A program made the translations under genes and the position numbers. A model generated the notes under the pieces. The model ran no database searches, was not told the DNA's origin, and saw only the letters and a list, made by a program, of their open reading frames with translations. Positions 12,281-20,452 of a stretch of DNA of 64,000 nt are shown here, one piece after another (the stretch's first letter is position 1; each line of letters starts with the position of its first letter). Origin of the DNA: Pseudomonadaceae bacterium SI-3 (GTDB lineage: Bacteria; Pseudomonadota; Gammaproteobacteria; Pseudomonadales; Pseudomonadaceae); NCBI GenBank assembly GCA_004010935.1, contig CP026511.1, positions 1,426,001-1,490,000 on the forward strand. Direction: 5' to 3'.

Positions 12281-13216
12281 ATGAAAAACGCGTTGCTGTT
12301 GTACGCCAAGGGGATGGCGATGGGGGCTGCGGATGTGGTGCCTGGCGTCTCGGGTGGTACCGTCGCATTCATAACCGGAATCTACGATGAATTGCTGCGC
12401 TCCATCGGCGCAGTGCCGAACGCCATTCCCGTACTGCTGAAGGGGCGCATCGCCGAAGCATGGCGCACCGCCAACGGGACCTTTCTCTTGGTGTTGTTCG
12501 CTGGGATTCTGACCAGCGTGCTCAGCCTGGCAAAACTGATTACCTACCTCCTCGAGCAGCACCCGATTCCGGTGTGGTCGTTCTTCTTTGGGCTGATCTT
12601 GGTCTCCGTTCATTTGGTCAGCAAGGAGATCCAGCGTCGCAACCTGTCACGATTGATCAGTCTCTGCCTGGGTATCGGCTTTGCCTACTGGATTACGGTC
12701 GCGTCGCCAATGCAATGGAGCACCAGCAGTGTCAGTCTGTTCTTCGCTGGCGCCATCGCGATCTGCGCCATGATCCTGCCGGGGATATCCGGCAGCTTCA
12801 TTCTGGTTCTTCTCGGCCTGTACCCCGTAATTCTGGGCGCGGTTAAAGCCTTGGATTTAGGCATCATGCTGACCTTTGCCGCCGGTTGTCTGGTCGGCTT
12901 GTTGAGCTTTGCGCGTGTGTTGAGTTTGGTTCTGCGGCGTTGGCGCGACCTTACCCTGGCATTTCTAACCGGGCTGATGCTCGGCTCGCTGAACAAGGTA
13001 TGGCCCTGGAAAGAGACGCTGACCTGGCGCACCAACTCGCACGGTGAGCCCGTGCCGCTACTAGAGCAAAACCTGCTGCCGGGCGCTTATGGCGATCTGA
13101 CCGGGCAGGATCCGCAGCTGCTGCTGGCGATCCTTCTGGCGGGCGCCGGCATCGCGCTGGTGCTTGGGCTGGAGTGGTTTGCCGGGCGTCACCAGCCAGT
13201 CGCACAAAGCGTCTGA
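12281..13216 (+). CDS. DUF368 polytopic membrane protein
   Basis: This 311-residue inner-membrane protein belongs to the DUF368 family, recognised from GMAMGAADVVPGVSGGTVAF near the N-terminus and the repeat-like ILPGISGSFILVLLGLYPVI in the second half. About eight to nine hydrophobic segments are visible. Some DUF368 proteins have been linked to undecaprenyl-phosphate translocation; that is family knowledge and not demonstrated here. It lies 17 bp after pcm and 29 bp before nlpD, so it is embedded in the pcm-nlpD operon. Confidence 0.88.
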   Translation: MKNALLLYAKGMAMGAADVVPGVSGGTVAFITGIYDELLRSIGAVPNAIPVLLKGRIAEAWRTANGTFLLVLFAGILTSVLSLAKLITYLLEQHPIPVWSFFFGLILVSVHLVSKEIQRRNLSRLISLCLGIGFAYWITVASPMQWSTSSVSLFFAGAIAICAMILPGISGSFILVLLGLYPVILGAVKALDLGIMLTFAAGCLVGLLSFARVLSLVLRRWRDLTLAFLTGLMLGSLNKVWPWKETLTWRTNSHGEPVPLLEQNLLPGAYGDLTGQDPQLLLAILLAGAGIALVLGLEWFAGRHQPVAQSV

Positions 13217-13245
13217 ACCGACTTGTCGATCATAGGGAGCGGGTA

Positions 13246-14088
13246 TTGAAGCTCACAGCCAGCACGCAATGGATACGCAGTTCATCAGTCCGTTGCGCGC
13301 TTGTCGCCTTGTTGGCGGGTTCGTTACTGGTCGGGTGCGCCAGCTCGCCGTCAGGCGGCGTGAGTGTCGTCGATCGTAACAACCGGGACCGTGTAACCAG
13401 CGGGCACTACACCGTTCAGCGCGGAGACACGCTCTGGTCGATCGCTTTCCGCTTTGGCTGGGACTGGCGCGATCTGGCACGGGTCAACAATATCCGACCA
13501 CCGCATGTGATCTACCCAGGCCAGACGATTCGCTTCAGTGGCCAGGCACCCCGTGCCGTTGCCACTCGTCCGGTAACCGCTCCTCCCGCGTCTACGCCCA
13601 GCACGCCGCCCATCGTGACGAATCCGGTCCCGACGCCGCCGCCTTTGACGCGACCCACCGTAGCGGCGCCCAAGCCTGCTGCGCCGAACACCCCGATCAA
13701 GCCGGTTACCCGCTCCGCAAGCGGCTGGGCCTGGCCTGCAGGCGGCACGGTTATCGGCCGTTTCTCCTCAAACGGAAGTTTGAATAAAGGCATTGATATC
13801 GCCGGGGAATTAGGACAGCCTGTTTTAGCTGCTTCTGATGGGGCTGTTGTGTACGCCGGCAGTGGTTTACGGGGTTACGGCGAACTTGTGATCATCAAGC
13901 ACAGCGATACCTATGTAAGTGCCTACGGCCACAACCGCAGGCTGCTGGTTCAGGAGGGTCAACAAGTCAAAGCTGGGCAAACTATTGCCGAGATGGGATC
14001 GACTGGAACCGACCGGGTGAAGCTGCACTTTGAGATTCGCCGCCAAGGCAAACCTGTAGATCCGCTGCAATATCTGCCAAAGCGATGA
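13246..14088 (+). CDS. nlpD: Murein hydrolase activator NlpD (LysM-M23 lipoprotein)
   Basis: This 280-residue outer-membrane lipoprotein activates the septal amidase AmiC. It has a signal peptide ending in the lipobox LLVGC, a LysM domain (HYTVQRGDTLWSIAFRFGWD), a Pro/Thr-rich linker (about residues 105-155) and a C-terminal LytM/M23 domain. The catalytic zinc ligands are lost: NKGID in place of HxGxD and KLHFEI in place of HLHFEI, as expected for a non-enzymatic activator. The start is a TTG at 13246 with AGGGAG six bases upstream; no ATG is available. The main rpoS promoter in pseudomonads lies inside nlpD. Confidence 0.95.
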   Translation: MKLTASTQWIRSSSVRCALVALLAGSLLVGCASSPSGGVSVVDRNNRDRVTSGHYTVQRGDTLWSIAFRFGWDWRDLARVNNIRPPHVIYPGQTIRFSGQAPRAVATRPVTAPPASTPSTPPIVTNPVPTPPPLTRPTVAAPKPAAPNTPIKPVTRSASGWAWPAGGTVIGRFSSNGSLNKGIDIAGELGQPVLAASDGAVVYAGSGLRGYGELVIIKHSDTYVSAYGHNRRLLVQEGQQVKAGQTIAEMGSTGTDRVKLHFEIRRQGKPVDPLQYLPKR

Positions 14089-14186
14089 TTTGATGCTGCC
14101 TGTTCTGGCACTAGGAGGGGCTTGAGCGATGCCAGGGAACGCGTGCCGCCCAAGCCTGTTGTCGAACTCAGAACAGGAAAACAATA

Positions 14187-15185
14187 ATGGCTCTCAAAAA
14201 AGAAGTGCCGGAGTTTGACGTAGACGATGCAGTTCTACTCATGGAACCGTCCGCGGAAACAGATTCGATTACCGAGATCTCCCGCGTCGGTTCAGTCGGC
14301 ACCAAGTCCAAGACCGCAACGGTCAAGCAACACAAATTCATCGATTACACCCGCGCGCTCGACGCCACCCAGCTCTACCTCAACGAAATCGGTTTTTCCC
14401 CCCTGCTGACACCCGAACAGGAAGTGCACTTCGCGCGTCTCGCGCAGAAGGGCGATCCGGCGGGGCGCAAGCGCATGATCGAAAGCAATCTGCGGCTGGT
14501 CGTGAAAATCGCTCGACGCTATGTCAATCGAGGTCTATCGCTGCTGGATCTGGTGGAAGAGGGAAATCTTGGACTCATTCGAGCGGTCGAGAAATTCGAC
14601 CCTGAGCGTGGTTTCCGCTTCTCGACCTATGCAACCTGGTGGATCAGGCAGACCATCGAGCGGGCGATCATGAATCAAACTCGGACGATTCGTCTGCCGA
14701 TTCATGTGGTCAAGGAGCTGAACGTTTACCTGCGGGCAGCGCGCGAGCTGACGCAGAAGCTCGACCATGAGCCTAGCCCCGAGGAAATCGCCAACCTGCT
14801 TGAAAAGCCGGTTGCTGAGGTCAAGCGAATGTTGGGGCTGAACGAGCGCGTGACCTCGGTTGACGTCTCCCTGGGACCGGACACCGACAAGACCTTGCTC
14901 GATACCCTAACCGATGACCGCCCGAGCGACCCGTGCGAGCTTTTGCTCGACGATGATCTGTCCGAGAGCATCGATCAGTGGCTGTCCGACCTGACTGAAA
15001 AACAGCGGGAAGTGGTTATCCGACGCTTTGGTCTGCGCGGCCATGAAAGCTGCACTTTAGAAGAGGTCGGCCAGGAGATTGGCTTGACCCGAGAGCGGGT
15101 TCGGCAGATTCAGGTTGAAGCACTCAAACGGCTCCGTGAAATTCTGGAGCGTAACGGTCTTTCCAGTGAATCGCTGTTCCGCTAG
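14187..15185 (+). CDS. rpoS: RNA polymerase sigma factor RpoS
   Basis: This is the stationary-phase and general stress sigma factor. The 332-residue protein carries sigma-70 regions: 1.2 ([20 protein letters not shown]), 2.3-2.4 ([20 protein letters not shown]), 3 ([15 protein letters not shown]) and 4.2 ([20 protein letters not shown]). ATG 14187 has AGGAAA upstream. It follows nlpD by 98 bp and is followed by a hairpin and the rsmZ RNA gene, the standard Pseudomonas arrangement. Confidence 0.98.
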   Translation: MALKKEVPEFDVDDAVLLMEPSAETDSITEISRVGSVGTKSKTATVKQHKFIDYTRALDATQLYLNEIGFSPLLTPEQEVHFARLAQKGDPAGRKRMIESNLRLVVKIARRYVNRGLSLLDLVEEGNLGLIRAVEKFDPERGFRFSTYATWWIRQTIERAIMNQTRTIRLPIHVVKELNVYLRAARELTQKLDHEPSPEEIANLLEKPVAEVKRMLGLNERVTSVDVSLGPDTDKTLLDTLTDDRPSDPCELLLDDDLSESIDQWLSDLTEKQREVVIRRFGLRGHESCTLEEVGQEIGLTRERVRQIQVEALKRLREILERNGLSSESLFR

Positions 15186-15191
15186 GCCCGT

Positions 15192-15218
15192 TGCCCCTTA
15201 CCTGCGCGGTAAGGGGCA
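15192..15218 (+). terminator. Hairpin at the 3' end of the rpoS transcript
   Basis: An 11-bp perfect stem (TGCCCCTTACC with GGTAAGGGGCA, loop TGCGC) lies six bases after the rpoS stop codon. It is not followed by a T run, so it may act as a weak terminator or as a 3'-end stabiliser. Confidence 0.6.
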
Positions 15219-15310
15219 CGTTATGCCTGCTGCACTGCAGCTTAGCGGCTGTCGATTGAAAAGCGGGCTTAACCCCGGATTCTTACGACTTCTGTCTAGA
15301 CGATTCTTCA

Positions 15311-15328
15311 CGTAAGCATTTGCTTACA
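15311..15328 (+). promoter_or_regulatory. GacA upstream activating sequence for rsmZ
   Basis: The 18-bp element CGTAAGCATTTGCTTACA matches the GacA box TGTAAG-N6-CTTACA with one mismatch (C at position 1). Its centre is about 180 bp upstream of the predicted rsmZ start, the distance known for rsmZ in other pseudomonads. A further GTAAGC half-site follows at 15335-15340. Confidence 0.85.
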
Positions 15329-15465
15329 GAGTGTGTAAGCAAAGCTAGTAGCGTTGACCGGGTGGAACGCCATTCCAAGAAAAATAGATGTTTAAGTCAT
15401 TGATTTAGTTGGTTAATAATTTTTATTAGGATAGTGGCTCAGTTGCCATCATGCATTTTTCAGAG

Positions 15466-15493
15466 TTGCCGTTGTCTCTCAAATCCTTAATAT
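15466..15493 (+). promoter_or_regulatory. Predicted sigma-70 promoter of rsmZ
   Basis: TTGCCG at 15466-15471 and TAATAT at 15488-15493 with a 16-bp spacer place the transcription start near 15500, just before the first GGA-containing hairpin. Confidence 0.6.
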
Positions 15494-15499
15494 CGCAAC

Positions 15500-15637
15500 C
15501 GTGCTCAGGGACAAGCACAGCCGGCAAGGATGTCGCGCAGGATCAGCCGCTGGAGGCGGTTTCATCAGGACGATGAGTAGGAAAAAAAGGGAAGTAGGGA
15601 AGGAGGCGGGCGGGGGTTAACCCCCGCCCCTTTTTTT
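15500..15637 (+). ncRNA. rsmZ: RsmZ regulatory RNA (CsrA/RsmA-sequestering)
   Basis: This is a roughly 138-nt non-coding RNA that titrates the translational repressor RsmA/CsrA under Gac control. The evidence is structural. At least eight GGA motifs are present, several in hairpin loops: GTGCT-CAGGGACA-AGCAC at 15501-15518, CCGC-TGGAG-GCGG at 15547-15559 and CATC-AGGAC-GATG at 15562-15574. A single-stranded GGA-rich stretch follows, then a strong terminator. It lies directly after rpoS, has a GacA box about 180 bp upstream, and contains no plausible ORF. The usual downstream neighbour fdxA is not present here. Exact ends are predicted. Confidence 0.88.
15608..15637 (+). terminator. Rho-independent terminator of rsmZ
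   Basis: A perfect 22-bp palindrome (GGGCGGGGGTT then AACCCCCGCCC) is followed two bases later by seven T residues. This is a textbook intrinsic terminator ending the sRNA. Confidence 0.93.
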
Positions 15638-15723
15638 GTGTGTATTTTTTGTATAGGTGGGTGCGCGAACGACTGCGCCGGTGAACGGACTAATAGCCGT
15701 AACCTAACTCAGAGGTACTCACC

Positions 15724-15870
15724 ATGAACGGCAACGAACCGAATCAACCTGCCCAGCCCGGGCGAGATGAAGAAGACCCGGTCAAACGTGATCCAGATGA
15801 GGCTAATGAAGACCAGCTGGATGAGGCCTTGGAAGAGACCTTCCCGGCAAGCGATCCTATTTCTCCGTAG
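15724..15870 (+). CDS. Small acidic protein with EETFPASDP C-terminus
   Basis: This 48-residue ORF starts at ATG 15724 with AGAGGT eight bases upstream. It is very acidic (DEEDPVKRDPDEANEDQLDE) and ends in EALEETFPASDPISP, a C-terminal motif found in small conserved proteins of pseudomonads and rhizobia. There is no signal peptide or membrane helix, and it looks intrinsically disordered. Function is unknown. It occupies the place after rsmZ where fdxA is usually found, so it could be co-expressed with stationary-phase genes; this is inference. Confidence 0.75.
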   Translation: MNGNEPNQPAQPGRDEEDPVKRDPDEANEDQLDEALEETFPASDPISP

Positions 15871-15890
15871 CTGCTGACTGTGCCCTACCT

Positions 15891-16304
15891 TTAGTCTGCA
15901 AGCAGCCTACGGCGCAATGCGGGAAGTACCTGCTCTCGTAGCAGGGGCGCCAAGTGTCCCTGCCGCGCTGCATCTACTTCCAGCCAGTCCAGCGCGTCGA
16001 TCTCCGCCTGTGCCTTTACCGAGGCTTCTAGGCGCGCAATGAACACGTCAGCTTCCACCCAATGGTCCAGCTCGTTTGCCGCCCGCGACTGAAAATGGCC
16101 GAGCGACTCTAGCTTCGACGGCTCCATCAGCAGGTCCAGTTCTTCATGCAGTTCCCTCTCGAGCGCTTGCCGAGGCGTCTCCTCACCCTCGATCTTGCCG
16201 CCAGGCAACATGAACGCATGGGTTCCGCGCTTGCGTACGATCAATACGCGTCCCGCCTCATCAAGCAGGCAGGCAGTGGCGATTTTCAGCACGGTTAATG
16301 TCAT
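15891..16304 (-). CDS. NUDIX hydrolase
   Basis: This 137-residue protein carries the Nudix box GGKIEGEETPRQALERELHE followed by ELDL. The REUxEE core is intact, but the usual Gly after it is Asp. The N-terminus KIATACLLDEAGRVLIVRKR is typical of MutT-like enzymes that hydrolyse nucleoside diphosphate derivatives. The substrate is not predictable. Its ATG overlaps the stop codon of the upstream GNAT gene (ATGA), so the two are translationally coupled. Confidence 0.92.
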   Translation of the reverse strand: MTLTVLKIATACLLDEAGRVLIVRKRGTHAFMLPGGKIEGEETPRQALERELHEELDLLMEPSKLESLGHFQSRAANELDHWVEADVFIARLEASVKAQAEIDALDWLEVDAARQGHLAPLLREQVLPALRRRLLAD

Positions 16305-16723
16305 GCCGCTTGCTCCTTATCGTGGCATAGCGCCACAAGCTTCTTGTGTTGGTTGTAACGTTGCAGGCGAAGGGCGAGTGACTCTGGCAAAGCAGTGGTC
16401 TCACTGAAACTCAGTTGCTTGTAGAAAGACGCTAACCCCGGCTCACAAAATAACCATACAGGCCCTTCGCAGGCGGCCAGCGCTTGGGCCACCAGGCGTG
16501 TCGCCAGTCCCTGGTTACGGTGACTTGGCGCGACCAGCATAGCGGTTAGCCAATTGCCGCCATCGACGCCTGTGAGGCATAGCCCCGCAATGATCTCCAC
16601 ATGCTGTGCGACCCAGTAGCGAGCACCGGCTGGCGCCCGCATATGGCTGCGATGGGCTCGGTAGAATTTGTTAAGCAAAGGTCGGCTTTGGTCTGGCAGC
16701 TGACGCAACTGAGGTACTTCCAT
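16301..16723 (-). CDS. GNAT-family N-acetyltransferase
   Basis: This 140-residue protein has the GNAT core: WLTAMLVAPSHRNQGLATRL contains the acetyl-CoA-binding R/Q-x-x-G-x-A loop, followed by the C-terminal FCEPGLASFYKQLSFSE segment. The substrate is unknown. It is the first gene of a two-gene unit with the NUDIX hydrolase, whose start codon it overlaps by four bases. Confidence 0.88.
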   Translation of the reverse strand: MEVPQLRQLPDQSRPLLNKFYRAHRSHMRAPAGARYWVAQHVEIIAGLCLTGVDGGNWLTAMLVAPSHRNQGLATRLVAQALAACEGPVWLFCEPGLASFYKQLSFSETTALPESLALRLQRYNQHKKLVALCHDKEQAA

Positions 16724-16887
16724 GAGCAGTTCTCCATCAATGCTGCCGGATATTAACCGATGCTCGTCGGGTCAGCGGGCTACGGGTCCAAGCTGGATTC
16801 GATGTTCGCTCCGTTCATCCGGCGCCTGCAATTTTCCACCATAGCTCGCGCTCTCAGAAGAACAGTCTCCAGCTAGGACATAACAGA

Positions 16888-18828
16888 ATGTTGGACCTAC
16901 TGATCGTCATGGCCTTCGTTCTCTACGGTCTGGGTTCCGGCCTGCGCGCACGGGGCAAGGCGTCCCAAAGCCTCGACGAATACTTTCTGGCAGGCAGGAC
17001 TATCAAGGGGTGGAAGGCAGGCTTTTCCATGGGGGCGACCCAGTTCGCGGCCGATACGCCGCTGTTGGTGACCGGTCTGGTCGCGACGGCGGGCGTCTTT
17101 GCGCTGTGGCGTCTTTGGATCTATGGCCTCGCGTTCCTGCTGATGGCATTTATCTTTGCGGTGGGCTGGCGCCGCGCCGGAGTGCTGACCGACGCAGAAC
17201 TGACCTGTGTGCGCTATAGCGGCAAAGGTGTCACGCCGCTGCGTCTGCTCAAGGCTATCTATTACGGCACGGTGATCAACTGTGTGGTGTTGGCAATGGT
17301 CCTGGTAGCTGCCATTCGTATCGCTGAGGTATTCCTACCGTGGCATCTGTGGTTACCGGCTGGCCTCTATGAGCCCATCGTCGCGTTGATCGCCAATCTG
17401 GGTATCCAGCTTGGCGAGAGCATTACTGGACTTGATCCGGCGATGATGAGTGCCAACAACTTGATTTCGATCCTGCTGATCCTCGCATTTACCGCGATGT
17501 ATTCGATTACGGGCGGTTTACGCGCAGTGGTACAGACTGACGTTATGCAGTTCAGCTTGGCGATGATCGGCACACTGCTCTACGCCTGGTTCGTGGTTGA
17601 CGCAGCGGGTGGTTTGAGCGGGCTGACCGACCGCATCGTCGAACTCTACGGCAGCGAACAGGCGAGCAGGATGCTGTCTTTCGTCCCGCCTGCAGATGCG
17701 GGCGAGGCGTTGATGCCGTTTCTGGTGATCGTTGGTCTGCAGTGGTTCTTCCAGATGAACGCTGACGGTACCGGCTACCTGGCGCAGCGGAGCATGGCAT
17801 GCCCCACCGACCGTGACGCTCGGATTGCCGGCTTGGTGTTCACCTGGCTGCAGATATTCCTGCGCAGCCTGTTCTGGATGGCGATCGCCGTCGGATTACT
17901 GGTGTTGTATCCCTTCACCCCCGGTGACATGGCCGGTGACGGTTTCGCTGCTGGGCGAGAGGCCTTGTTCGTGCAGGGTATCGAAGATCTGCTGCCACCA
18001 GGCGTAAGGGGCTTGATGCTCGTCGGCTTGCTGGCTGCGCTGGCTTCAACCGTCGATACGCACCTCAATTGGGGGGCTTCCTATTGGAGTAATGACGTCT
18101 ATGGAGGCGTGTTCGCGCCACATGTGCTCAAGCGAAAGCCAAAGGATCGCGAGCTAGTGCTGGTCGCACGGTTGTCGAATGTACTGATTCTGGTGATCGC
18201 GATGATCATCATGGCCAATCTCGGTTCGATCCAGACCGCCTGGTTCATATCACTGCTATTCGGCGCGGGAATGGGTTCGGTACTGGTGCTGCGCTGGCTG
18301 TGGGAGAGGATAAACCTCTATTCGGAGCTGACGGCGATGGCGGTGTCGCTGATCACGGCGCCACTGCTGCTCTATTACCTCGGCACCGACCCTGATCGCG
18401 AGTGGGTGCGCCTTGGGATCATGGCACTGACGACCACCTCCGCCGCAATCCTGGTGACCTTAATTACCCCCGCTACCGACGACGCCACACTTAAGCGCTT
18501 CTACAGTCGTGTACGTCCGTTTGGCTTCTGGCGGCGTGCGGCGAGGCTCAATGGGGTAGCGGCCTCTGTTTCGGTCAAGGCGCTTGGTACACGTCTTTTT
18601 GCTGTTGCGGTGACTGCCGTTTCGCTGTTCTCCCTGCTGGTCGGTGTAGGGCGCTTGATGTTTCCGCCACCGGATGGTTCTTCTGTGATCAGCTGGGTAT
18701 GCATAGCGGTGGGCTTGTTGCTGGTGCCGGTCTGGTTGCGGATCGCCGTGGGACATGAGTTCGATAGCGACCCCGAAGGCGAACCGCTGCCGGATGAAAT
18801 GGCGACACCCGAACGCAGCACTTCCTGA
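16888..18828 (+). CDS. Sodium:solute symporter family transporter
   Basis: This 646-residue polytopic inner-membrane protein belongs to the SSS family. The N-terminal DEYFLAGRTIKGWKAGFSM and TQFAADTPLLVTGLVATAG correspond to the family's first two transmembrane helices, and ITGGLRAVVQTDVMQF is the SSS signature. ALASTVDTHLNWGASYWSND is the usual helix-8 Na+-site region. About thirteen to fourteen hydrophobic segments are visible, with a charged C-terminal tail. The solute cannot be deduced; proline, acetate and other organic acids are all possible in this family. Confidence 0.88.
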   Translation: MLDLLIVMAFVLYGLGSGLRARGKASQSLDEYFLAGRTIKGWKAGFSMGATQFAADTPLLVTGLVATAGVFALWRLWIYGLAFLLMAFIFAVGWRRAGVLTDAELTCVRYSGKGVTPLRLLKAIYYGTVINCVVLAMVLVAAIRIAEVFLPWHLWLPAGLYEPIVALIANLGIQLGESITGLDPAMMSANNLISILLILAFTAMYSITGGLRAVVQTDVMQFSLAMIGTLLYAWFVVDAAGGLSGLTDRIVELYGSEQASRMLSFVPPADAGEALMPFLVIVGLQWFFQMNADGTGYLAQRSMACPTDRDARIAGLVFTWLQIFLRSLFWMAIAVGLLVLYPFTPGDMAGDGFAAGREALFVQGIEDLLPPGVRGLMLVGLLAALASTVDTHLNWGASYWSNDVYGGVFAPHVLKRKPKDRELVLVARLSNVLILVIAMIIMANLGSIQTAWFISLLFGAGMGSVLVLRWLWERINLYSELTAMAVSLITAPLLLYYLGTDPDREWVRLGIMALTTTSAAILVTLITPATDDATLKRFYSRVRPFGFWRRAARLNGVAASVSVKALGTRLFAVAVTAVSLFSLLVGVGRLMFPPPDGSSVISWVCIAVGLLLVPVWLRIAVGHEFDSDPEGEPLPDEMATPERSTS

Positions 18829-18931
18829 TCACCATCCCGAGTGAATTGCCGTTTCGCTAGTTTCCCGTTTCGTTTGTTTTATATTGCTGAGAAAGTATCT
18901 GCTGTAATGGGTTTTACTAATAAAAAAGTCA

Positions 18932-18960
18932 TTGATAAACAGGTGCTTGCATTATATACC
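18932..18960 (+). promoter_or_regulatory. Predicted promoter of the outer-membrane protein gene
   Basis: TTGATA (18932-18937) and TATACC (18955-18960) are separated by 17 bp in an unusually AT-rich 232-bp intergenic region ahead of the gene at 19061. This would leave a long 5' leader of about 90 nt. Confidence 0.5.
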
Positions 18961-19001
18961 TAAAATAAAATGAACAGTCATGACGTGTTCCTGTCATTAA
19001 C

Positions 19002-19027
19002 AATGCGCATCGAATAAGTTGCGCATT
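19002..19027 (+). promoter_or_regulatory. Hairpin in the 5' leader of the outer-membrane protein gene
   Basis: AATGCGCA (19002-19009) and TGCGCATT (19020-19027) form a perfect 8-bp stem with a 10-nt loop, 33 bases before the start codon. It could be an RNA hairpin stabilising or regulating the leader, or a DNA operator. Confidence 0.45.
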
Positions 19028-19060
19028 CCGCCATAGTTAGCAAGAACAAGAGGTGTTGCC

Positions 19061-19576
19061 ATGAACAGACTTTTCAAAACTTCCCTCCTGGTCGCCGCCA
19101 TGCTTCCCGCCATCGCAGTTGCCGCTCCGGTGGCAGGTGATCGTGAAGTCACGCTGGGTGGCGCGGGCAGCAGCGATAAGGACTTCGACGATACAGTGCT
19201 CTCAGTACAGGGTAGTTGGGGCACATATCTGGACGAGGCTTCCATGTGGGGTGTTCGGCAAACCGTAAATGCCCGTGACTCGGAAGGGGAGAGCGTGCAG
19301 TTCGACGGTTCGACCCGTGTGTTCTACGACTATCACTTCGGTAGTGGCAATACTCGTCCGTTCGTCGGGGTGAGTGTTGGTGGGATCTATGGCGAGGAGG
19401 TTGACGAGACCTTTATGGGGGGGCCGGAAGTCGGTATTAAATACTGGGTTCAGGACAAAACCTTCATCACTGCAATGGCCGAATATCAATTCCTCTTCAA
19501 AAGTGGAAGCGATGCGCGGGATCGTTACGATGACGGCGCGTTCTTCTACAGCGTCGGTATTGGCTACAACTACTGA
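19061..19576 (+). CDS. Small outer-membrane beta-barrel protein, hypothetical
   Basis: This 171-residue protein has a clear Sec signal peptide (MNRLFKTSLLVAAMLPAIAVAAP, cleavage near residues 21-22). Alternating hydrophobic/polar strands follow (VLSVQGSWGTYL, TRVFYDYHFG, FVGVSVGGIYG, GPEVGIKYWV, FITAMAEYQFLF) and it ends FFYSVGIGYNY with a terminal aromatic residue, typical of an eight-stranded OmpA/OmpX-like barrel. AAGAGG supports the ATG. Specific function is unknown. Confidence 0.72.
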   Translation: MNRLFKTSLLVAAMLPAIAVAAPVAGDREVTLGGAGSSDKDFDDTVLSVQGSWGTYLDEASMWGVRQTVNARDSEGESVQFDGSTRVFYDYHFGSGNTRPFVGVSVGGIYGEEVDETFMGGPEVGIKYWVQDKTFITAMAEYQFLFKSGSDARDRYDDGAFFYSVGIGYNY

Positions 19577-19583
19577 AGCCAAC

Positions 19584-19611
19584 AAGTGCGATGTTTAACG
19601 GCATCGCACTT
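19584..19611 (+). terminator. Hairpin after the outer-membrane protein gene
   Basis: AAGTGCGATG (19584-19593) pairs with CATCGCACTT (19602-19611), a perfect 10-bp stem with an 8-nt loop, eight bases past the stop codon. The T run is weak. It separates the plus-strand gene from the converging SIR2-like gene. Confidence 0.65.
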
Positions 19612-19652
19612 GCTATTTGCGCTGCGCTGGATTCAACTGTGCGCAACCTCCC

Positions 19653-20444
19653 TCAGCCCTCCACCAATTCTCTCAGAAAGTTCTGCAATGCCAGCCCTGG
19701 TTCGTCATCTTCAGAGGTGATCATGCGAATGCCCCACTGACTGAGGATTTCTTCCTGCACGGGGTTGGGTTTATGCGAGAAAACATATGAGATCGGCCGG
19801 ACGCCGAGCGTTTCGTGTTGGTTCCAGATCTTTGAAAGCTTGTAAAACAGCAATCTGATATTCGTATCGGAAAGGCTGTAGCCAATAAACAGGACGGCCT
19901 TGCTCAAGGTGTCCGCGCGCAGTTTGATATCCAGCGGTGTTTCGAACTGCAGCCTTTCGTAGTAGCTAGTCTCGTCGAGTACGATGGAATTATCGTCGTC
20001 GAAGTCGCCATGGAACTTGACGATCTGTCGCACGCCGTCTCGCGCCTTGACCAGATCGCTTGCATTGGCAATTTTCAGATAGCTGACGCCGTGAGCGTCG
20101 TGCGCGTTCTCTAGCCAGCGATCATAGTTGGTGGTGTAAATGGCAGGAAACCGGCCCTGGACAATCAGCCGGTGTATTTCCGAGTCGCGAATATCGATGT
20201 TCTTGTGCCATTCACGGTCCATCCAGCTGCGCAGCGGCCCGATGTTGCCTTTCTTGATGCGGTAGTACTCGGCAAGCGAAAGGAAGTTTCCGTAGGTATC
20301 GAATACGTCGGGATCGTACTCGAGCTGAGCGGCGATCTCATCGATAAGCTCGCGCCATGGCGGCAGCCCGATGTTGGCGGACACCCCCGAGCCAACAAAG
20401 AGAATCAGGCGGTTATTTTTGTATGCCTCCAGAAGCTTTTGCAT
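19653..20444 (-). CDS. SIR2-like NAD+-consuming protein (putative defence effector)
   Basis: This 263-residue protein is a bacterial SIR2-like domain with almost nothing else. The NAD-binding loop [13 protein letters not shown] lies at residues 18-30, TTNYD at 104-108 (catalytic-type Asn106), KFHGD at 143-147 (catalytic-type His145) and GYSLSD at 188-193. All key residues are intact, so NAD+ cleavage is plausible. It lacks the zinc-binding cysteines of true deacetylase sirtuins. ATG 20444 has GAGG seven bases upstream; a TTG at 20447 is less likely. It starts eight bases after the HAM1-like gene stop, so the two form one transcript. GC over the first three 60-base lines counted (19681-19860) is about 49%, far below the neighbours, suggesting horizontal acquisition. 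Confidence 0.85.
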   Translation of the reverse strand: MQKLLEAYKNNRLILFVGSGVSANIGLPPWRELIDEIAAQLEYDPDVFDTYGNFLSLAEYYRIKKGNIGPLRSWMDREWHKNIDIRDSEIHRLIVQGRFPAIYTTNYDRWLENAHDAHGVSYLKIANASDLVKARDGVRQIVKFHGDFDDDNSIVLDETSYYERLQFETPLDIKLRADTLSKAVLFIGYSLSDTNIRLLFYKLSKIWNQHETLGVRPISYVFSHKPNPVQEEILSQWGIRMITSEDDEPGLALQNFLRELVEG

Positions 20445-20452
20445 CAACTACC

